Shown one piece after another: positions 26,470 through 35,675 of a DNA stretch of 60,789 bases. Within the stretch, counting starts at the first letter, position 1. Each line of letters begins with the position of its first letter. The position numbers and the translations under genes were made by a program. The notes under the pieces are model-generated. The model was not told the DNA's origin, did not search any database, and was given only the letters and a program-made list of their open reading frames with translations. This DNA is from Selenihalanaerobacter shriftii. GTDB lineage: Bacteria > Bacillota > Halanaerobiia > Halobacteroidales > Acetohalobiaceae. The stretch spans positions 1 through 60,789 of the forward strand of contig NZ_FUWM01000020.1 in assembly GCF_900167185.1 (NCBI RefSeq), in the 5' to 3' direction.

Positions 26470-26741
26470 AATATTTTAGTTTTTTATCTTTTTCTTCACA
26501 AAAAATTCACAAAAAGATAATTCTCTATTAAAGGATTTAAGAATGGCTTCTAGAATTATATTAGTAAAGTAATATTTAGCAGAAGCAGATATTTATTAAG
26601 GAGTTAGGGGGGTGTAAGTAGAACACTTGTGAAATTAAGAACATCAAATAGAAGTATTTAGTTAATGATAGAATAAATATTATTAGAATAATTATTGTAA
26701 TAAATGGTAAAATAATATATTATTGTAAAGGAGGGTTGGTA
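26470..26741 (+). promoter_or_regulatory. Upstream region of the ccm operon with tandem 11-bp repeats
   Basis: No ORF here. TTCACAAAAAA and TTCACAAAAAG stand head to tail at 26495-26516. The 11-bp period and TTCACA core resemble PhoP/PhoB (OmpR-family) operator halves, but only two copies are visible. AT-rich sequence follows, without a clear -10/-35 pair. It ends with AAAGGAGGG before ccmE. Confidence 0.35.
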
Positions 26742-27158
26742 ATGACAAAGAAGACAAAGATGGGAATAGGAATTTTAATTTTATTAATCGGATTTGGATA
26801 TTTACTTTTTTCAGGAATAAGTGGTTCATCAAGTTACTTTTTGACTATAGAGGAAGTATTAGCTAAGGGAGACGAGGTTTATGGTCAGCCGCTTAAAGTT
26901 TCAGGGACAATTATTGGTGATTCTATAGATTGGCAGCCTGAAGAGATTCAATTGAATTTTAAGATTAAAGAAAAGGAAGGGAATAAGACTATCTTGGTTA
27001 AGTATGATGGGGTGAAACCTGATAACTTTAAAGAGGGGGTAACAGCCATTGTACAAGGGGAATATACCCAAGATCAATACTTTAGGGCAGATGATTTAAT
27101 GTTAAAATGTCCTTCTAAGTATGAAGCGAAAAATCCAGAAAGGGTTAAAAAAGAATAA
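26742..27158 (+). CDS. ccmE: Haem chaperone CcmE, Cys-type
   Basis: 138-aa periplasmic haem chaperone anchored by one N-terminal helix (about 8-24). An OB-fold follows (VYGQPLKVSGTIIGDSI, TAIVQGEYTQDQYFRADDLMLKCPSKYEAK). Classical CcmE binds haem through His in an HxxxY motif; here Cys123 takes its place (C-P-S-K-Y, Tyr127), the CxxxY variant known from archaea and some sulfate reducers. Such variants go with systems lacking CcmH, and no ccmH is seen here. ATG 26742 is chosen for its AGGAGG. First gene of the ccm operon. Confidence 0.93.
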   Translation: MTKKTKMGIGILILLIGFGYLLFSGISGSSSYFLTIEEVLAKGDEVYGQPLKVSGTIIGDSIDWQPEEIQLNFKIKEKEGNKTILVKYDGVKPDNFKEGVTAIVQGEYTQDQYFRADDLMLKCPSKYEAKNPERVKKE

Positions 27159-27182
27159 ATAATTTATTAGGGAGGAAATAAT

Positions 27183-29165
27183 ATGGCAGGGGTAGGATCA
27201 ATAGCTTTATTAATCTCGTTGGCTGTAGTTATTTATACAGTAATTGCATATATTTTAGGGTTAATGCAAAAGAACAAGAGATTATTAAAGAGTGCCGAAA
27301 ATGGGATATTTGCTAATGCTATTTTAAGTACTGTAGCATCAGCAGCTTTACTTTATGCGTTAATTACTGGTGATTTTAGTATTGAATATGTAGCTCACTA
27401 TACTAATCAGACTTTACCTTTATTTTATAAGATTTCAGCTTTTTGGGCTGGAAATAGTGGGTCAATTTTATTATGGTATTGGGTTTTATCTATTTATGCA
27501 GCTATAATCTCTCAATCAAAGAAGGCACAGGGAGCAGAATTAAAACAATATGCTAGTTTAGTTATGATGTTAATTAGTTTGTTTTTTGTTGTAATGTTAA
27601 ATTTTGAAACAGATCCATTTACTACCTTAGGATATATGCCTCAAGATGGGCAAGGTATGAATCCAATGTTACAGAATATTGGGATGGTAATTCATCCAGT
27701 AACCCTTTATTTAGGATATGTTGGTTTTACAGTACCATTTGCATATGCACTAGCAGCTTTATTCTTAAAGAAGACAGGTGCTACTTGGATTAAGTTAACC
27801 CGAAGATGGACATTAGTTGCTTGGTTATTTTTAAGTATAGGTATGATTTCTGGTGGAGAATGGGCTTATGTAGAGCTAGGTTGGGGAGGTTATTGGGCTT
27901 GGGACCCAGTAGAGAATGCTTCTTTATTACCTTGGTTAACAAGTACAGCTTTCTTCCATTCAGTAATGATTCAAGAACGTAAAGGGATGTTAAAGATTTG
28001 GAATGTATTATTAATTATTACTACATTTATTTTAAATATATTTGGAACTTTCTTAACTCGTAGTGGAGTTATTTCATCAGTACATGCCTTTGGTAATTCA
28101 AGAATAGGATTATATTTCTTCTACTTTATGTGGTTTTTAATAGTGAGTTCTTTGGCATTAGTCTTTTCTAGACTTAAAATACTTAAAAGTGGAAAAGAAT
28201 TCGAGGCTATATTATCTAAAGAAAGCAGCTTTTTACTTAATAATTTGTTATTGATTGGAGCCACTTTTGCTGTATTCTGGGGAACGATTTATCCAGCTAT
28301 TTCTGAATTGGTCACTGGAGTTAAAGTTACAGTAGGGCAAGCATTCTTTAATCAAGTAACAGTTCCTATTGGAATCTTATTAGTATTTTTAATTGGAGTT
28401 TGTCATTTGGTAGCTTGGAGAAAATCATCTGCAGAAAATCTTAAGAAAAATTTCTTACTACCATCAATTTTGAGTCTTATTTTCGCTATAGCAGTCTACA
28501 CTATCCTAGGAGTTAATAAATTATATTCCTTATTAGCTGTAACGGGAGCCTTCTTTGTCTTCTTAACTACTATTTTAGAGTTTTATAAAGGTATTAAAGC
28601 CAGGATGAAGATGACAGATGAAGGAGTTATAACTGCTTTAGGAAGATTAGTTTCTCGTAATCGACGTCGTTATGGTGGGTATATAGTTCACTTGTCTGTT
28701 ATTATTATGATTATTGGAATTACAGGTTCTAGTGCTTATAAAAAGCAGACTGAAGTAACAGTTAAAAAAGGAGAAGTAATTGAATTCGAAGGTTATAGTA
28801 TGAAGTATAATGGTTTAAGAATTAATGAAGATCCTAATAAAACAACAGTCTATGCTGATTTAAATATTAAGAAGAATGGTAAACCATATACTAAATTAAC
28901 ACCGGCAAAACAGTATTTTAAGACATGGGAAGAACCGGTTACTGAAGTGGATTTTGAAAGTGGAATTAAAGAAGATTTATACTTGATCTTAGCAGGCTGG
29001 TCTGAAAGTGGTAAACAAGCTATATTTCAAGTAGTTGTCAATCCGTTAGTTAGCTGGTTATTTTTTGGGGTAAATGTACTAGTTATAGGTACTTTAATTG
29101 CAGTCTGGCCAGATGAAAGAAAACAGTCTATTGAGTTAATGAAAGAGTTACACAAGAAAGTATAA
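27183..29165 (+). CDS. ccmF: Cytochrome c haem lyase subunit CcmF
   Basis: 660-aa polytopic membrane protein that ligates haem to CxxCH apocytochromes on the outer face of the membrane. The WWD domain is GGYWAWDPVENASLLPWL; multiple His-containing loops (GMVIHPVTLYLGY, HSVMIQERKGMLKIWN) supply haem ligands. A periplasmic domain of about 100 residues precedes the last helix (KKQTEVTVKKGEVIEFEGYSM...). Length matches CcmF of System I. It follows ccmE by 24 nt and precedes a small ccmI-like gene. Confidence 0.95.
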   Translation: MAGVGSIALLISLAVVIYTVIAYILGLMQKNKRLLKSAENGIFANAILSTVASAALLYALITGDFSIEYVAHYTNQTLPLFYKISAFWAGNSGSILLWYWVLSIYAAIISQSKKAQGAELKQYASLVMMLISLFFVVMLNFETDPFTTLGYMPQDGQGMNPMLQNIGMVIHPVTLYLGYVGFTVPFAYALAALFLKKTGATWIKLTRRWTLVAWLFLSIGMISGGEWAYVELGWGGYWAWDPVENASLLPWLTSTAFFHSVMIQERKGMLKIWNVLLIITTFILNIFGTFLTRSGVISSVHAFGNSRIGLYFFYFMWFLIVSSLALVFSRLKILKSGKEFEAILSKESSFLLNNLLLIGATFAVFWGTIYPAISELVTGVKVTVGQAFFNQVTVPIGILLVFLIGVCHLVAWRKSSAENLKKNFLLPSILSLIFAIAVYTILGVNKLYSLLAVTGAFFVFLTTILEFYKGIKARMKMTDEGVITALGRLVSRNRRRYGGYIVHLSVIIMIIGITGSSAYKKQTEVTVKKGEVIEFEGYSMKYNGLRINEDPNKTTVYADLNIKKNGKPYTKLTPAKQYFKTWEEPVTEVDFESGIKEDLYLILAGWSESGKQAIFQVVVNPLVSWLFFGVNVLVIGTLIAVWPDERKQSIELMKELHKKV

Positions 29166-29184
29166 TTCATAGGGAGGGATGGTA

Positions 29185-29460
29185 GTGAGCTTAATGACAG
29201 GAATACTGTTAGGAGCTATGGTACTTTATTTGATAGGGTATCCAATTATAGTGGATGAAGGGGTAGATGAAATAGATTATGATGGACGGCTGACAACTTT
29301 AGAAGCAGATAAAGAGTTACGTAAAGAAGCTATTTTTTCTGAATTGAATGAAGTAGAACTTGATTATCATATGGATAAACTATCTGAAAATGATTATAAG
29401 AAAATAAAAGAAAGATTACAGAAATTAGCATTAGAAGTTATGGGAGAAGAGGCTAGCTAA
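29185..29460 (+). CDS. Small CcmI-like membrane protein
   Basis: 91-aa protein with one N-terminal transmembrane segment (residues 4-19) and a helical tail LRKEAIFSELNEVELDYHMDKLSENDYKKIKERLQKLALEVM. This 'E-x-D-Y-x-x-x-K-L-S-x-x-D-Y' helix matches the N-terminal part of CcmI/CycH, which in other bacteria presents apocytochrome to the haem lyase; the TPR part is absent. The GTG at 29185 has better spacing to AGGGAGG than the ATG at 29179. Position between ccmF and ccmA supports a cytochrome-biogenesis role. Confidence 0.65.
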   Translation: MSLMTGILLGAMVLYLIGYPIIVDEGVDEIDYDGRLTTLEADKELRKEAIFSELNEVELDYHMDKLSENDYKKIKERLQKLALEVMGEEAS

Positions 29461-29481
29461 AAAAGCTAAGGAGTGAAGTCA

Positions 29482-30195
29482 GTGGGTAATCAGTCATTAC
29501 TATCAGTCAAAGATTTAAGTAAAGATATAGGAAAGAAGAATATTTTAAATAATATTAGTTTTTCTTTAGAAGCAGGAGAAGTTTTAAGTGTTTTTGGTCC
29601 AAATGGAGCGGGCAAAACTACTCTTTTAAAGTTGCTTTCTACAGTTACTAATTTAACTAGTGGAGAATTAGAAATTGCTAATGAAAAAGTTACTGAGGAA
29701 GCAATCAGTTTAAGAAAAGATATTGGAGTGATTTCTCATAATACTTTCTTATATGATGATTTAACTGCTTATGAAAATTTAAAATTCTATGGGGAAATGT
29801 ATGAAGTACCCGATCTAGAGGACTGTATTTTTAATGTGATTGATAAAGTAGGGCTGAATTTTTGTTTTCATGACTTAGTCCGAACTTTTTCTCGAGGGAT
29901 GAAACAAAGATTATCTATTGCTCGAGCTATTCTTCACTTGCCAGATTTACTATTATTAGATGAGCCATATACTGGTTTAGATCAACATGCCATTGAAATG
30001 TTAAATACGGTCATTAATGATCTTAATACTAAGCAACGAACTATAGTAATGATTACTCATAATTTCCAGCAAGGATTAAATTTAAGTGATAGTTTTTTAA
30101 TATTAGTTAATGGTCAAATCAAGTTTGAAGGAGTTAGTGCTGAGTTCACCTTATCAGAGTTACAGAAGAAATATAAAGAAGTGTTAGGAGAGTAG
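29482..30195 (+). CDS. ccmA: Haem-exporter ATPase CcmA
   Basis: 237-aa ABC ATPase. Walker A GPNGAGKTTLLKLL, Q-loop region before ISHNTFLYDDLTAYENLKFYGEMY, signature FSRGMKQRLSIARA, Walker B LLLLDEPYTGLD, H-switch MITHN. With CcmB and CcmC it powers release of holo-CcmE. GTG 29482 is preferred to GTG 29473 because AAGGAG stands 8 nt before it. Confidence 0.9.
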   Translation: MGNQSLLSVKDLSKDIGKKNILNNISFSLEAGEVLSVFGPNGAGKTTLLKLLSTVTNLTSGELEIANEKVTEEAISLRKDIGVISHNTFLYDDLTAYENLKFYGEMYEVPDLEDCIFNVIDKVGLNFCFHDLVRTFSRGMKQRLSIARAILHLPDLLLLDEPYTGLDQHAIEMLNTVINDLNTKQRTIVMITHNFQQGLNLSDSFLILVNGQIKFEGVSAEFTLSELQKKYKEVLGE

Positions 30196-30198
30196 TAA

Positions 30199-30876
30199 AT
30201 GACTTTTTTTAAACAAGTAAAGGCATTGGTCTGGAAGGATTTAAAATCAGAATTTAGAACAAAAGAAATGTTAAGTGCTATGTTAATCTTTGCTTTTTTA
30301 GTTATAGTTATCTTTAGTTTTGCTTTTGATCCTACTGATAAAGATTTACAACAAGTCTTTCCAGGCATTATTTGGGTTGCATTTATATTCTCAGGAATCT
30401 TAGGACTGAACCGTTCATTTGTTTCAGAGAAAAAGAATAATAGTATTCAGGGCTTGATGTTATGTCCGGCTGACAGAAGTGTTATTTATTTTGGTAAAGT
30501 AATTACCAATTTAATTTTGATGTTAATTGTAGAATTTATTTCTTTACCAATCTTTATTATTCTGTTTGATTACAGATTCAGTGGGTCTATACTTAAGTTA
30601 GTTTTGGTTATTTTGTTAGGAACCTTTGGTTTTGTTTCTATTGGGACATTCTTGGCTGCTCTAACTGCTAATACTAGAACGAGTGAAGTATTACTACCAA
30701 TTATTCTTTTTCCTGTAGTTGTACCTCTAATAATTGGTGCAGTAGAATCTACAGAAGCTATTTTTATTGGTAAGGGCATTAGTGAAATTTTACCCTGGTT
30801 AAAGATATTAGGAATTTATGATTTAATCTTTATTACTGTTCCATTTATGTTATTTGAGTTTTTGCTGGAGGTGTAA
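30199..30876 (+). CDS. ccmB: Haem-exporter permease CcmB
   Basis: 225-aa membrane protein with six hydrophobic segments. LVWKDLKSEFRTKEMLSAMLIFAFLVIVIFSFAF and IIWVAFIFSGILGLNRSFVSEKKNNSIQGLMLCP are typical of CcmB. Begins 4 nt after ccmA and ends 4 nt before ccmC, so the three are translationally linked. Confidence 0.93.
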   Translation: MTFFKQVKALVWKDLKSEFRTKEMLSAMLIFAFLVIVIFSFAFDPTDKDLQQVFPGIIWVAFIFSGILGLNRSFVSEKKNNSIQGLMLCPADRSVIYFGKVITNLILMLIVEFISLPIFIILFDYRFSGSILKLVLVILLGTFGFVSIGTFLAALTANTRTSEVLLPIILFPVVVPLIIGAVESTEAIFIGKGISEILPWLKILGIYDLIFITVPFMLFEFLLEV

Positions 30877-30879
30877 ATA

Positions 30880-31581
30880 GTGGAGATATTAGATAGAGGT
30901 AATAAATATAGTAACATTTTAGGGATATTATCCTTCATAGTTACTTCTATAGGATTGTATATGGTCTTTAATTATGCTCCTACAGAAAAGGTTATGGGGC
31001 ATATTCAACGACTTTTTTATTTTCATGTGGCTGCAGCTTGGATTGCATTTTTTGCTTTTTTTGTAGTCTTTATAGCTAGCATTCTTTATCTTAAGAGTCG
31101 TAATACAATCTGGGATATTCTAGGTTTAGCTTCAGCTGAAATAGGTGTGGTCTTTACAACTATAGTTTTAATCACTGGACCTATTTGGGCTCGACCGATT
31201 TGGAATGCTTGGTGGACTTGGGACCCTAGATTGACTACTACTTTAATTCTGTGGTTCATTTATATTGCATATATCATAATTCGAGCGTCGGCTGATGAAA
31301 GTGAAAAGAAGGCTCGGTTTGCGGCTGTCTTTGGTATAGTTGGTTTTATTGATGTACCTATTGTGTTTATGTCTATTAGGTGGTGGAGAACGATTCATCC
31401 TCAAGTATTAGAAGGTGGAAGTATGAATTTAGCCCCACCAATGCTACATACTTTATTAGTCAGTATCGCAGCTTTTACTTTGCTTTATTTTTACTTGTTG
31501 GCTAGAAGAATTAAAGTAGAAATATTAGGGAATAAAGTTAAAGAAATGAAAGATAACTTACGTGGTTATCAATATAACTAA
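30880..31581 (+). CDS. ccmC: Haem handling protein CcmC
   Basis: 233-aa six-helix protein that loads haem on CcmE. The WWD domain is NAWWTWDPRLTTTLILWF; His in QRLFYFHVAAAWIAF and SIRWWRTIHPQV are the expected axial ligands. GTG start after GGAGGTG. Followed by a small ccmD-like gene. Confidence 0.95.
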   Translation: MEILDRGNKYSNILGILSFIVTSIGLYMVFNYAPTEKVMGHIQRLFYFHVAAAWIAFFAFFVVFIASILYLKSRNTIWDILGLASAEIGVVFTTIVLITGPIWARPIWNAWWTWDPRLTTTLILWFIYIAYIIIRASADESEKKARFAAVFGIVGFIDVPIVFMSIRWWRTIHPQVLEGGSMNLAPPMLHTLLVSIAAFTLLYFYLLARRIKVEILGNKVKEMKDNLRGYQYN

Positions 31582-31618
31582 AGAATAAGAGAGATTTTTT
31601 AATAGGGAGGCTGTTAAG

Positions 31619-31762
31619 ATGGATAAGCTAAATTATCTGTTTGCTGGCTATTTAATAATTTGGATCATTATCTTTGGGTACACTATGCTTATTGGTAGAA
31701 AACAGAAGAATTTAGAAGAAGAAGTTGAGTTTATGAAGAAGAATATAGAAAAAATGAATTAA
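31619..31762 (+). CDS. ccmD: CcmD-like small membrane protein
   Basis: 47-aa ORF missed by long-ORF searches. It starts with ATG after AGGGAGG: residues MDKLNYLFAGYLIIWIIIF form a single membrane helix beginning with the Y-L-F-A-G-Y pattern frequent in CcmD, followed by a charged coiled tail (GRKQKNLEEEVEFMKKNIEK). CcmD bridges CcmC and CcmE and always follows ccmC in this operon type, which supports the call. Confidence 0.8.
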   Translation: MDKLNYLFAGYLIIWIIIFGYTMLIGRKQKNLEEEVEFMKKNIEKMN

Positions 31763-31787
31763 AATTATAGTGAGAGGTGAAAATAAT

Positions 31788-32459
31788 ATGGATAAACAGA
31801 AGATAATAATTTTAGTTTTAGCTGTTGTTTTATTGGCTGGTTTAATTGCTACTAAACAATCAAGTTGGACTCCTGGTAAGAAACAAGGTGTTCCTATGGA
31901 AGAAGTGGTAAGTAATAGTGGAGGTAATCAACAAGGGGATAATAAACAAGATAAGAATCAAAAGGATCAACAAGATAATCCTCATGCAGGAGATAATACA
32001 GATACAGAAAAATCACCACATGAACAAATATCAGCCAAAATTGAGACTAATGAGGCTGGTTTTCCTAAAAATATTGGTGGGTTAAAATTAGTAAAGTTCT
32101 TATCAGGCCAAAATGCTATTAAAAGCATAGAAGATTTACATGGAACTACTATCGATGTAACAAATGGATATGTAGCAACTTATGGTGAAGGAGATCATAT
32201 GGTCGAAATTTGGGTCTCTGAAGCTAAGAGTGTAGAAGCAGCTACAAAGCAAATTGAGGTAATGACAGAAAAAATCACAAATAATAGTGATGTCTTTATG
32301 CAACCAAGTGCCTTTCAAATTAGTGGTATTAAGTTCTTTCAGACTAAAGGTATGGGGATGAATAATTACTATTATCAAAAAGGTAAGAAAGCCTATTGGA
32401 TTTCAGTTAAAGGAGTCAAAGAAGCTGAAGTGATGGGGTTAATCTTTAGGGTTTTATAG
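31788..32459 (+). CDS. Membrane-anchored protein of unknown function in the ccm operon
   Basis: I do not recognise the family. 223 aa: one N-terminal hydrophobic segment (about 5-21), a low-complexity linker rich in Gln, Asn, Asp and Lys (about 45-85), then a compact domain of about 130 aa (GGLKLVKFLSGQNAIKSIEDLHG... VATYGEGDHMVEIWVSEAKS ... YYYQKGKKAYWISVKG). There are no Cys, so it is not a thioredoxin-like CcmG/CcmH. Starting at ATG 31788, it follows ccmD by 25 nt and is the last gene before a terminator, so it is probably a periplasmic partner in cytochrome assembly. Confidence 0.6.
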   Translation: MDKQKIIILVLAVVLLAGLIATKQSSWTPGKKQGVPMEEVVSNSGGNQQGDNKQDKNQKDQQDNPHAGDNTDTEKSPHEQISAKIETNEAGFPKNIGGLKLVKFLSGQNAIKSIEDLHGTTIDVTNGYVATYGEGDHMVEIWVSEAKSVEAATKQIEVMTEKITNNSDVFMQPSAFQISGIKFFQTKGMGMNNYYYQKGKKAYWISVKGVKEAEVMGLIFRVL

Positions 32460-32475
32460 ATAAATATTTGAATTT

Positions 32476-32517
32476 AAAGTCCAATAGAGTGGATAGCTCT
32501 TTTGGACTTTTTTTATG
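32476..32517 (+). terminator. Intrinsic terminator of the ccm operon
   Basis: Arms AAAGTCCAATAGAG and CTCTTTTGGACTTT pair with one T-T mismatch, followed by Ts. Confidence 0.9.
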
Positions 32518-32539
32518 TGGTAAATGAGGGGGAAGAGAG

Positions 32540-33421
32540 ATGGATAAAGTAGACTTACATACTCACACCTGTTACAGTGCTGATGGTGAGATTAGACCGA
32601 GAGAAATAGTAAGTATGGCTAAAAAGAAAGGTTTAAAAGCTATTGCTATTACAGACCATGATACTGTAGATGGGTTAGAGGAAGCGTTACAAACAGGAGA
32701 AGAGGAAGAGATTGAAGTTATTCCAGGAATAGAGTTTGATACTAAATATAAAGAAGAAAATCTTCATATATTAGGGTATTATTTAGATTGGCATGATAAT
32801 AGACTAATAGAGATTACTAAAAATATTAGAGATAAACAATATCAGCAGGCTAAAGAGAGAGTAAAACTTCTGCAGGAGATGGATTTTGCGATTAATTGGG
32901 AAGATGTAGAAGAAGAAGCTAATATAATTCCTGTTGGTGGAATTATAGCTAAGGTTCTTTTAAATAATGGTTTAAATGATAAGGATCCTAGATTAGAACC
33001 TTATTATAATGGTCAAAGAAGTGACCAACCATACTTTAATTTTTATTTAGATTATTTTTTGCCTGGGAAGCCGGCTTCTGTACCTGCTAATATGCCTGAT
33101 TCTCGTGATATAATTGCTTTAATTAAAGAATTAAATGGTATTGCAGTTTTAGCACATCCAGGTTCAGCTATAAACTTAGATGATAATGAAGAAATTTTAT
33201 ATGAATTAATTGATAGTGGTTTAGATGGAATGGAAGCTTATAGTACATATCATTCAATTAAAGAAAATGAGGAGTTTGCAAAGTGGGCAGCTAATCATCA
33301 GATGTTGATAACTGCTGGTAGTGATTTTCATGGACATCTAAAGCCTGATATTGAATTAGGAGGTATAGAGAAGAATAATTATAGTATAGTTGAGGAGATG
33401 AAAAGTAAGTTTTTAGCATAA
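32540..33421 (+). CDS. PHP-domain phosphoesterase
   Basis: 293-aa metal-dependent phosphoesterase. N-terminal PHP motifs DLHTHTCYSADG (His-x-His), AITDHDTVDG, VIPGIEFD, then AVLAHPG and ITAGSDFHG supply the ligands of a tri-metal centre. The insertion between residues about 120-190 fits the YciV/RnmA-like group, which hydrolyses 3',5'-nucleoside bisphosphates or trims short RNA 5' ends. The substrate cannot be fixed from sequence. It stands alone between the ccm terminator and trkH. Confidence 0.85.
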   Translation: MDKVDLHTHTCYSADGEIRPREIVSMAKKKGLKAIAITDHDTVDGLEEALQTGEEEEIEVIPGIEFDTKYKEENLHILGYYLDWHDNRLIEITKNIRDKQYQQAKERVKLLQEMDFAINWEDVEEEANIIPVGGIIAKVLLNNGLNDKDPRLEPYYNGQRSDQPYFNFYLDYFLPGKPASVPANMPDSRDIIALIKELNGIAVLAHPGSAINLDDNEEILYELIDSGLDGMEAYSTYHSIKENEEFAKWAANHQMLITAGSDFHGHLKPDIELGGIEKNNYSIVEEMKSKFLA

Positions 33422-33493
33422 TTAAATGAGGGTAATTATAAAGGAATATCAATAATAATAGAGAAAAATAGTAGTGAAGGGAGTAATTTACTA

Positions 33494-34981
33494 ATGGGAT
33501 TAAATCGAAAATTCACTACTATTTTTTCGTTATTGGGTTCTTTATTATTAATTTTAGGGATAATTATATTATTGCCTATAGTACTAGTCTTCTTTTATCA
33601 GGAAGGCTCTTTATTATATAAATCATTTTTAATACCAGCATTAATTTCTCTTTCATTGGGAGTTATATTAATTCAAGTTAGTCAAGGAGAAAAGAGATTA
33701 GATTTAACTACTAGTATGGTAGTTTGTGGTTTAGGATGGATTCTGTCTTCAGCTATAGGGGCATTACCTTTTCAAATTAGTTTAAATAAAAGTTTTATAG
33801 ATGCTTATTTTGAAGCGGTTAGTGGATTTACTACTACAGGTATTACTCTTTTTCAAGGATTAGAGAATATGCCTAAGTCAATAATATTTTGGCGTAGTTT
33901 AATTCAATGGTTAGGTGGATTAGGGATTATTACTTTCTTTTTAGTTGTTACATTTCGAAGTGAAGGTGGAGTATGGCAGTTATTTACTGCTGAAAGTCAT
34001 AAGATTAGTACATCTCGACCAGTACCTAATGTACTTAAGACGATTAAGATATTATGGATGATTTATATTGGTTTTACAGTTTTAGAGATTCTTTTATTAA
34101 TATTATTTCAGGTGTCAGTCTATGATGCAGTTATTCATAGTTTGACTACATTATCTACAGGAGGATTCTCGAATTATGATAGTAGTATTGGTCATTTTCA
34201 ACAAATAGGTCATCCATTTTATAAAGTAATTGAATATATTATTATCTTTTTCATGATATTAGGTGGAGTTAACTTTTTGGTTCATTTTAAAGTTTTAACT
34301 GGAAATATTAAAGAGATGTTTACTAATGTGGAGTTAAAACATTTTTGGGGAATAATCATAGGAAGTGTTTCATTAATATTATTAGGTAGGATAATGGTCA
34401 ATGGAGGCTTAGAACTAGCTCAGTTGGAATCTGATTTTAGAACTACTCTATTCCAAGTTGTTTCAGTAATTACTACAACTGGGTATGGCACTCAAAGTAT
34501 AGGTTCAGCCTTCTTCCCAGCAGTAGCAAAACAGTTATTTCTTTTTTTAATGTTAGTAGGAGGATGTGTAGGATCTACGTCAGGTGGGCTCAAAGTTATT
34601 AGAATAGCTATCTTAAATAAGTTATTTACTAGAGAGATTAAGAAAATTTATTTACCAAAGCGAGCTGTATTACCTGTTAAATTAAATAAAAAGATTATTA
34701 ATGATGAGGAGATTATGAAGATTGGCGCTTTATTCTTTGGGTGGTTAGCATTAATTTTGATCGGTGGAGGAGTTACAGCTTTATTTTCGGACTTATCAGC
34801 CTTTCAATCAATTTCAGGAATGTTTTCAGCAGTAGGAAATATTGGACCATTTTATTTTAGTGTAGCTAAAATGGCTTCTTTATCTCCAGTGATTAAATTA
34901 ACATATATTCTGGGGATGTTAGCAGGGAGGTTGGAGATATTACCTATTTTTATTTTATTTACTAAACAGGCTTGGAAATAG
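33494..34981 (+). CDS. trkH: Potassium uptake protein, TrkH/KtrB family
   Basis: 495-aa membrane subunit with four pore repeats. Selectivity loops contain SGFTTTGITLF, TTLSTGGFSNYDSSIG, TTTGYGTQ and AVGNIGP, each with the single-filter Gly of this superfamily. It is paired with the TrkA gene 12 nt downstream. Potassium uptake and its gating are central to osmotic balance in salt-adapted bacteria. Confidence 0.94.
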   Translation: MGLNRKFTTIFSLLGSLLLILGIIILLPIVLVFFYQEGSLLYKSFLIPALISLSLGVILIQVSQGEKRLDLTTSMVVCGLGWILSSAIGALPFQISLNKSFIDAYFEAVSGFTTTGITLFQGLENMPKSIIFWRSLIQWLGGLGIITFFLVVTFRSEGGVWQLFTAESHKISTSRPVPNVLKTIKILWMIYIGFTVLEILLLILFQVSVYDAVIHSLTTLSTGGFSNYDSSIGHFQQIGHPFYKVIEYIIIFFMILGGVNFLVHFKVLTGNIKEMFTNVELKHFWGIIIGSVSLILLGRIMVNGGLELAQLESDFRTTLFQVVSVITTTGYGTQSIGSAFFPAVAKQLFLFLMLVGGCVGSTSGGLKVIRIAILNKLFTREIKKIYLPKRAVLPVKLNKKIINDEEIMKIGALFFGWLALILIGGGVTALFSDLSAFQSISGMFSAVGNIGPFYFSVAKMASLSPVIKLTYILGMLAGRLEILPIFILFTKQAWK

Positions 34982-34993
34982 GAGTGATAAGCG

Positions 34994-35662
34994 ATGTATA
35001 TTATAATTGCTGGTGGAGGGGTAGTAGGTAGGAATTTAACTAAAAAATTAGTAGTTAATCATGATGTAGTGGTAATAGATGTAGAACAAGAGATATGTGA
35101 AAGAATTTATTCTCAATATGGTGCAATCAGTATCTGTGGTAATGCAACTCAGATAGATGTTTTACAAGAGGCAAGAATGGAAAAATGTGATATAGCAGTA
35201 GGAGTTATGCAGAATGATGCTGATAATTTAGCTTTTTCATTATTAGCTAAAAATTATGGAGTAGAAAAAATATTAGTTAGAATGAGGGAACCAGAATATA
35301 GGAGTGCTTATGAATTAGCAGGAGCAACTAATATTGCTGGAACCATGGAATTAATGGTAGAAGAATTTGTAAATGATATAGAACAACCAGATATTAGAAA
35401 AGTAATTTCTATAGGGGATGGTAAAGCAGAGGTGTCCTTAATGACGATTCCTAAAGGAGCAAAATGTTCTGGTCGGAGTGTATCAGAGATTGTAAATAGC
35501 AAAGGATTTCCTGAAAAGTGTGTAATAGCAGGTATTTTTGATCAAAAAGCTGATGAATTAATTATCCCTAGAGGAAATAAAAGAATACATAGTCATAACC
35601 AAGTCTTTTTAGTTGCTACTAGAGAGAATATAGAGAAGGCAGCTAATTATTTGAAAAGATAA
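34994..35662 (+). CDS. trkA: Potassium channel regulatory subunit, TrkA/KtrA type
   Basis: 222-aa cytoplasmic regulator with one RCK_N Rossmann domain (MYIIIAGGGVVGRNLTKKL, acidic VIDVEQEICERI) and one RCK_C domain (IPKGAKCSGRSVSEI). E. coli TrkA has two such pairs, so this is the short KtrA-like form that assembles as an octameric ring. It gates TrkH in response to NAD(H)/ATP-type ligands. Confidence 0.93.
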   Translation: MYIIIAGGGVVGRNLTKKLVVNHDVVVIDVEQEICERIYSQYGAISICGNATQIDVLQEARMEKCDIAVGVMQNDADNLAFSLLAKNYGVEKILVRMREPEYRSAYELAGATNIAGTMELMVEEFVNDIEQPDIRKVISIGDGKAEVSLMTIPKGAKCSGRSVSEIVNSKGFPEKCVIAGIFDQKADELIIPRGNKRIHSHNQVFLVATRENIEKAANYLKR

Positions 35663-35675
35663 ATAAGTATATTTG

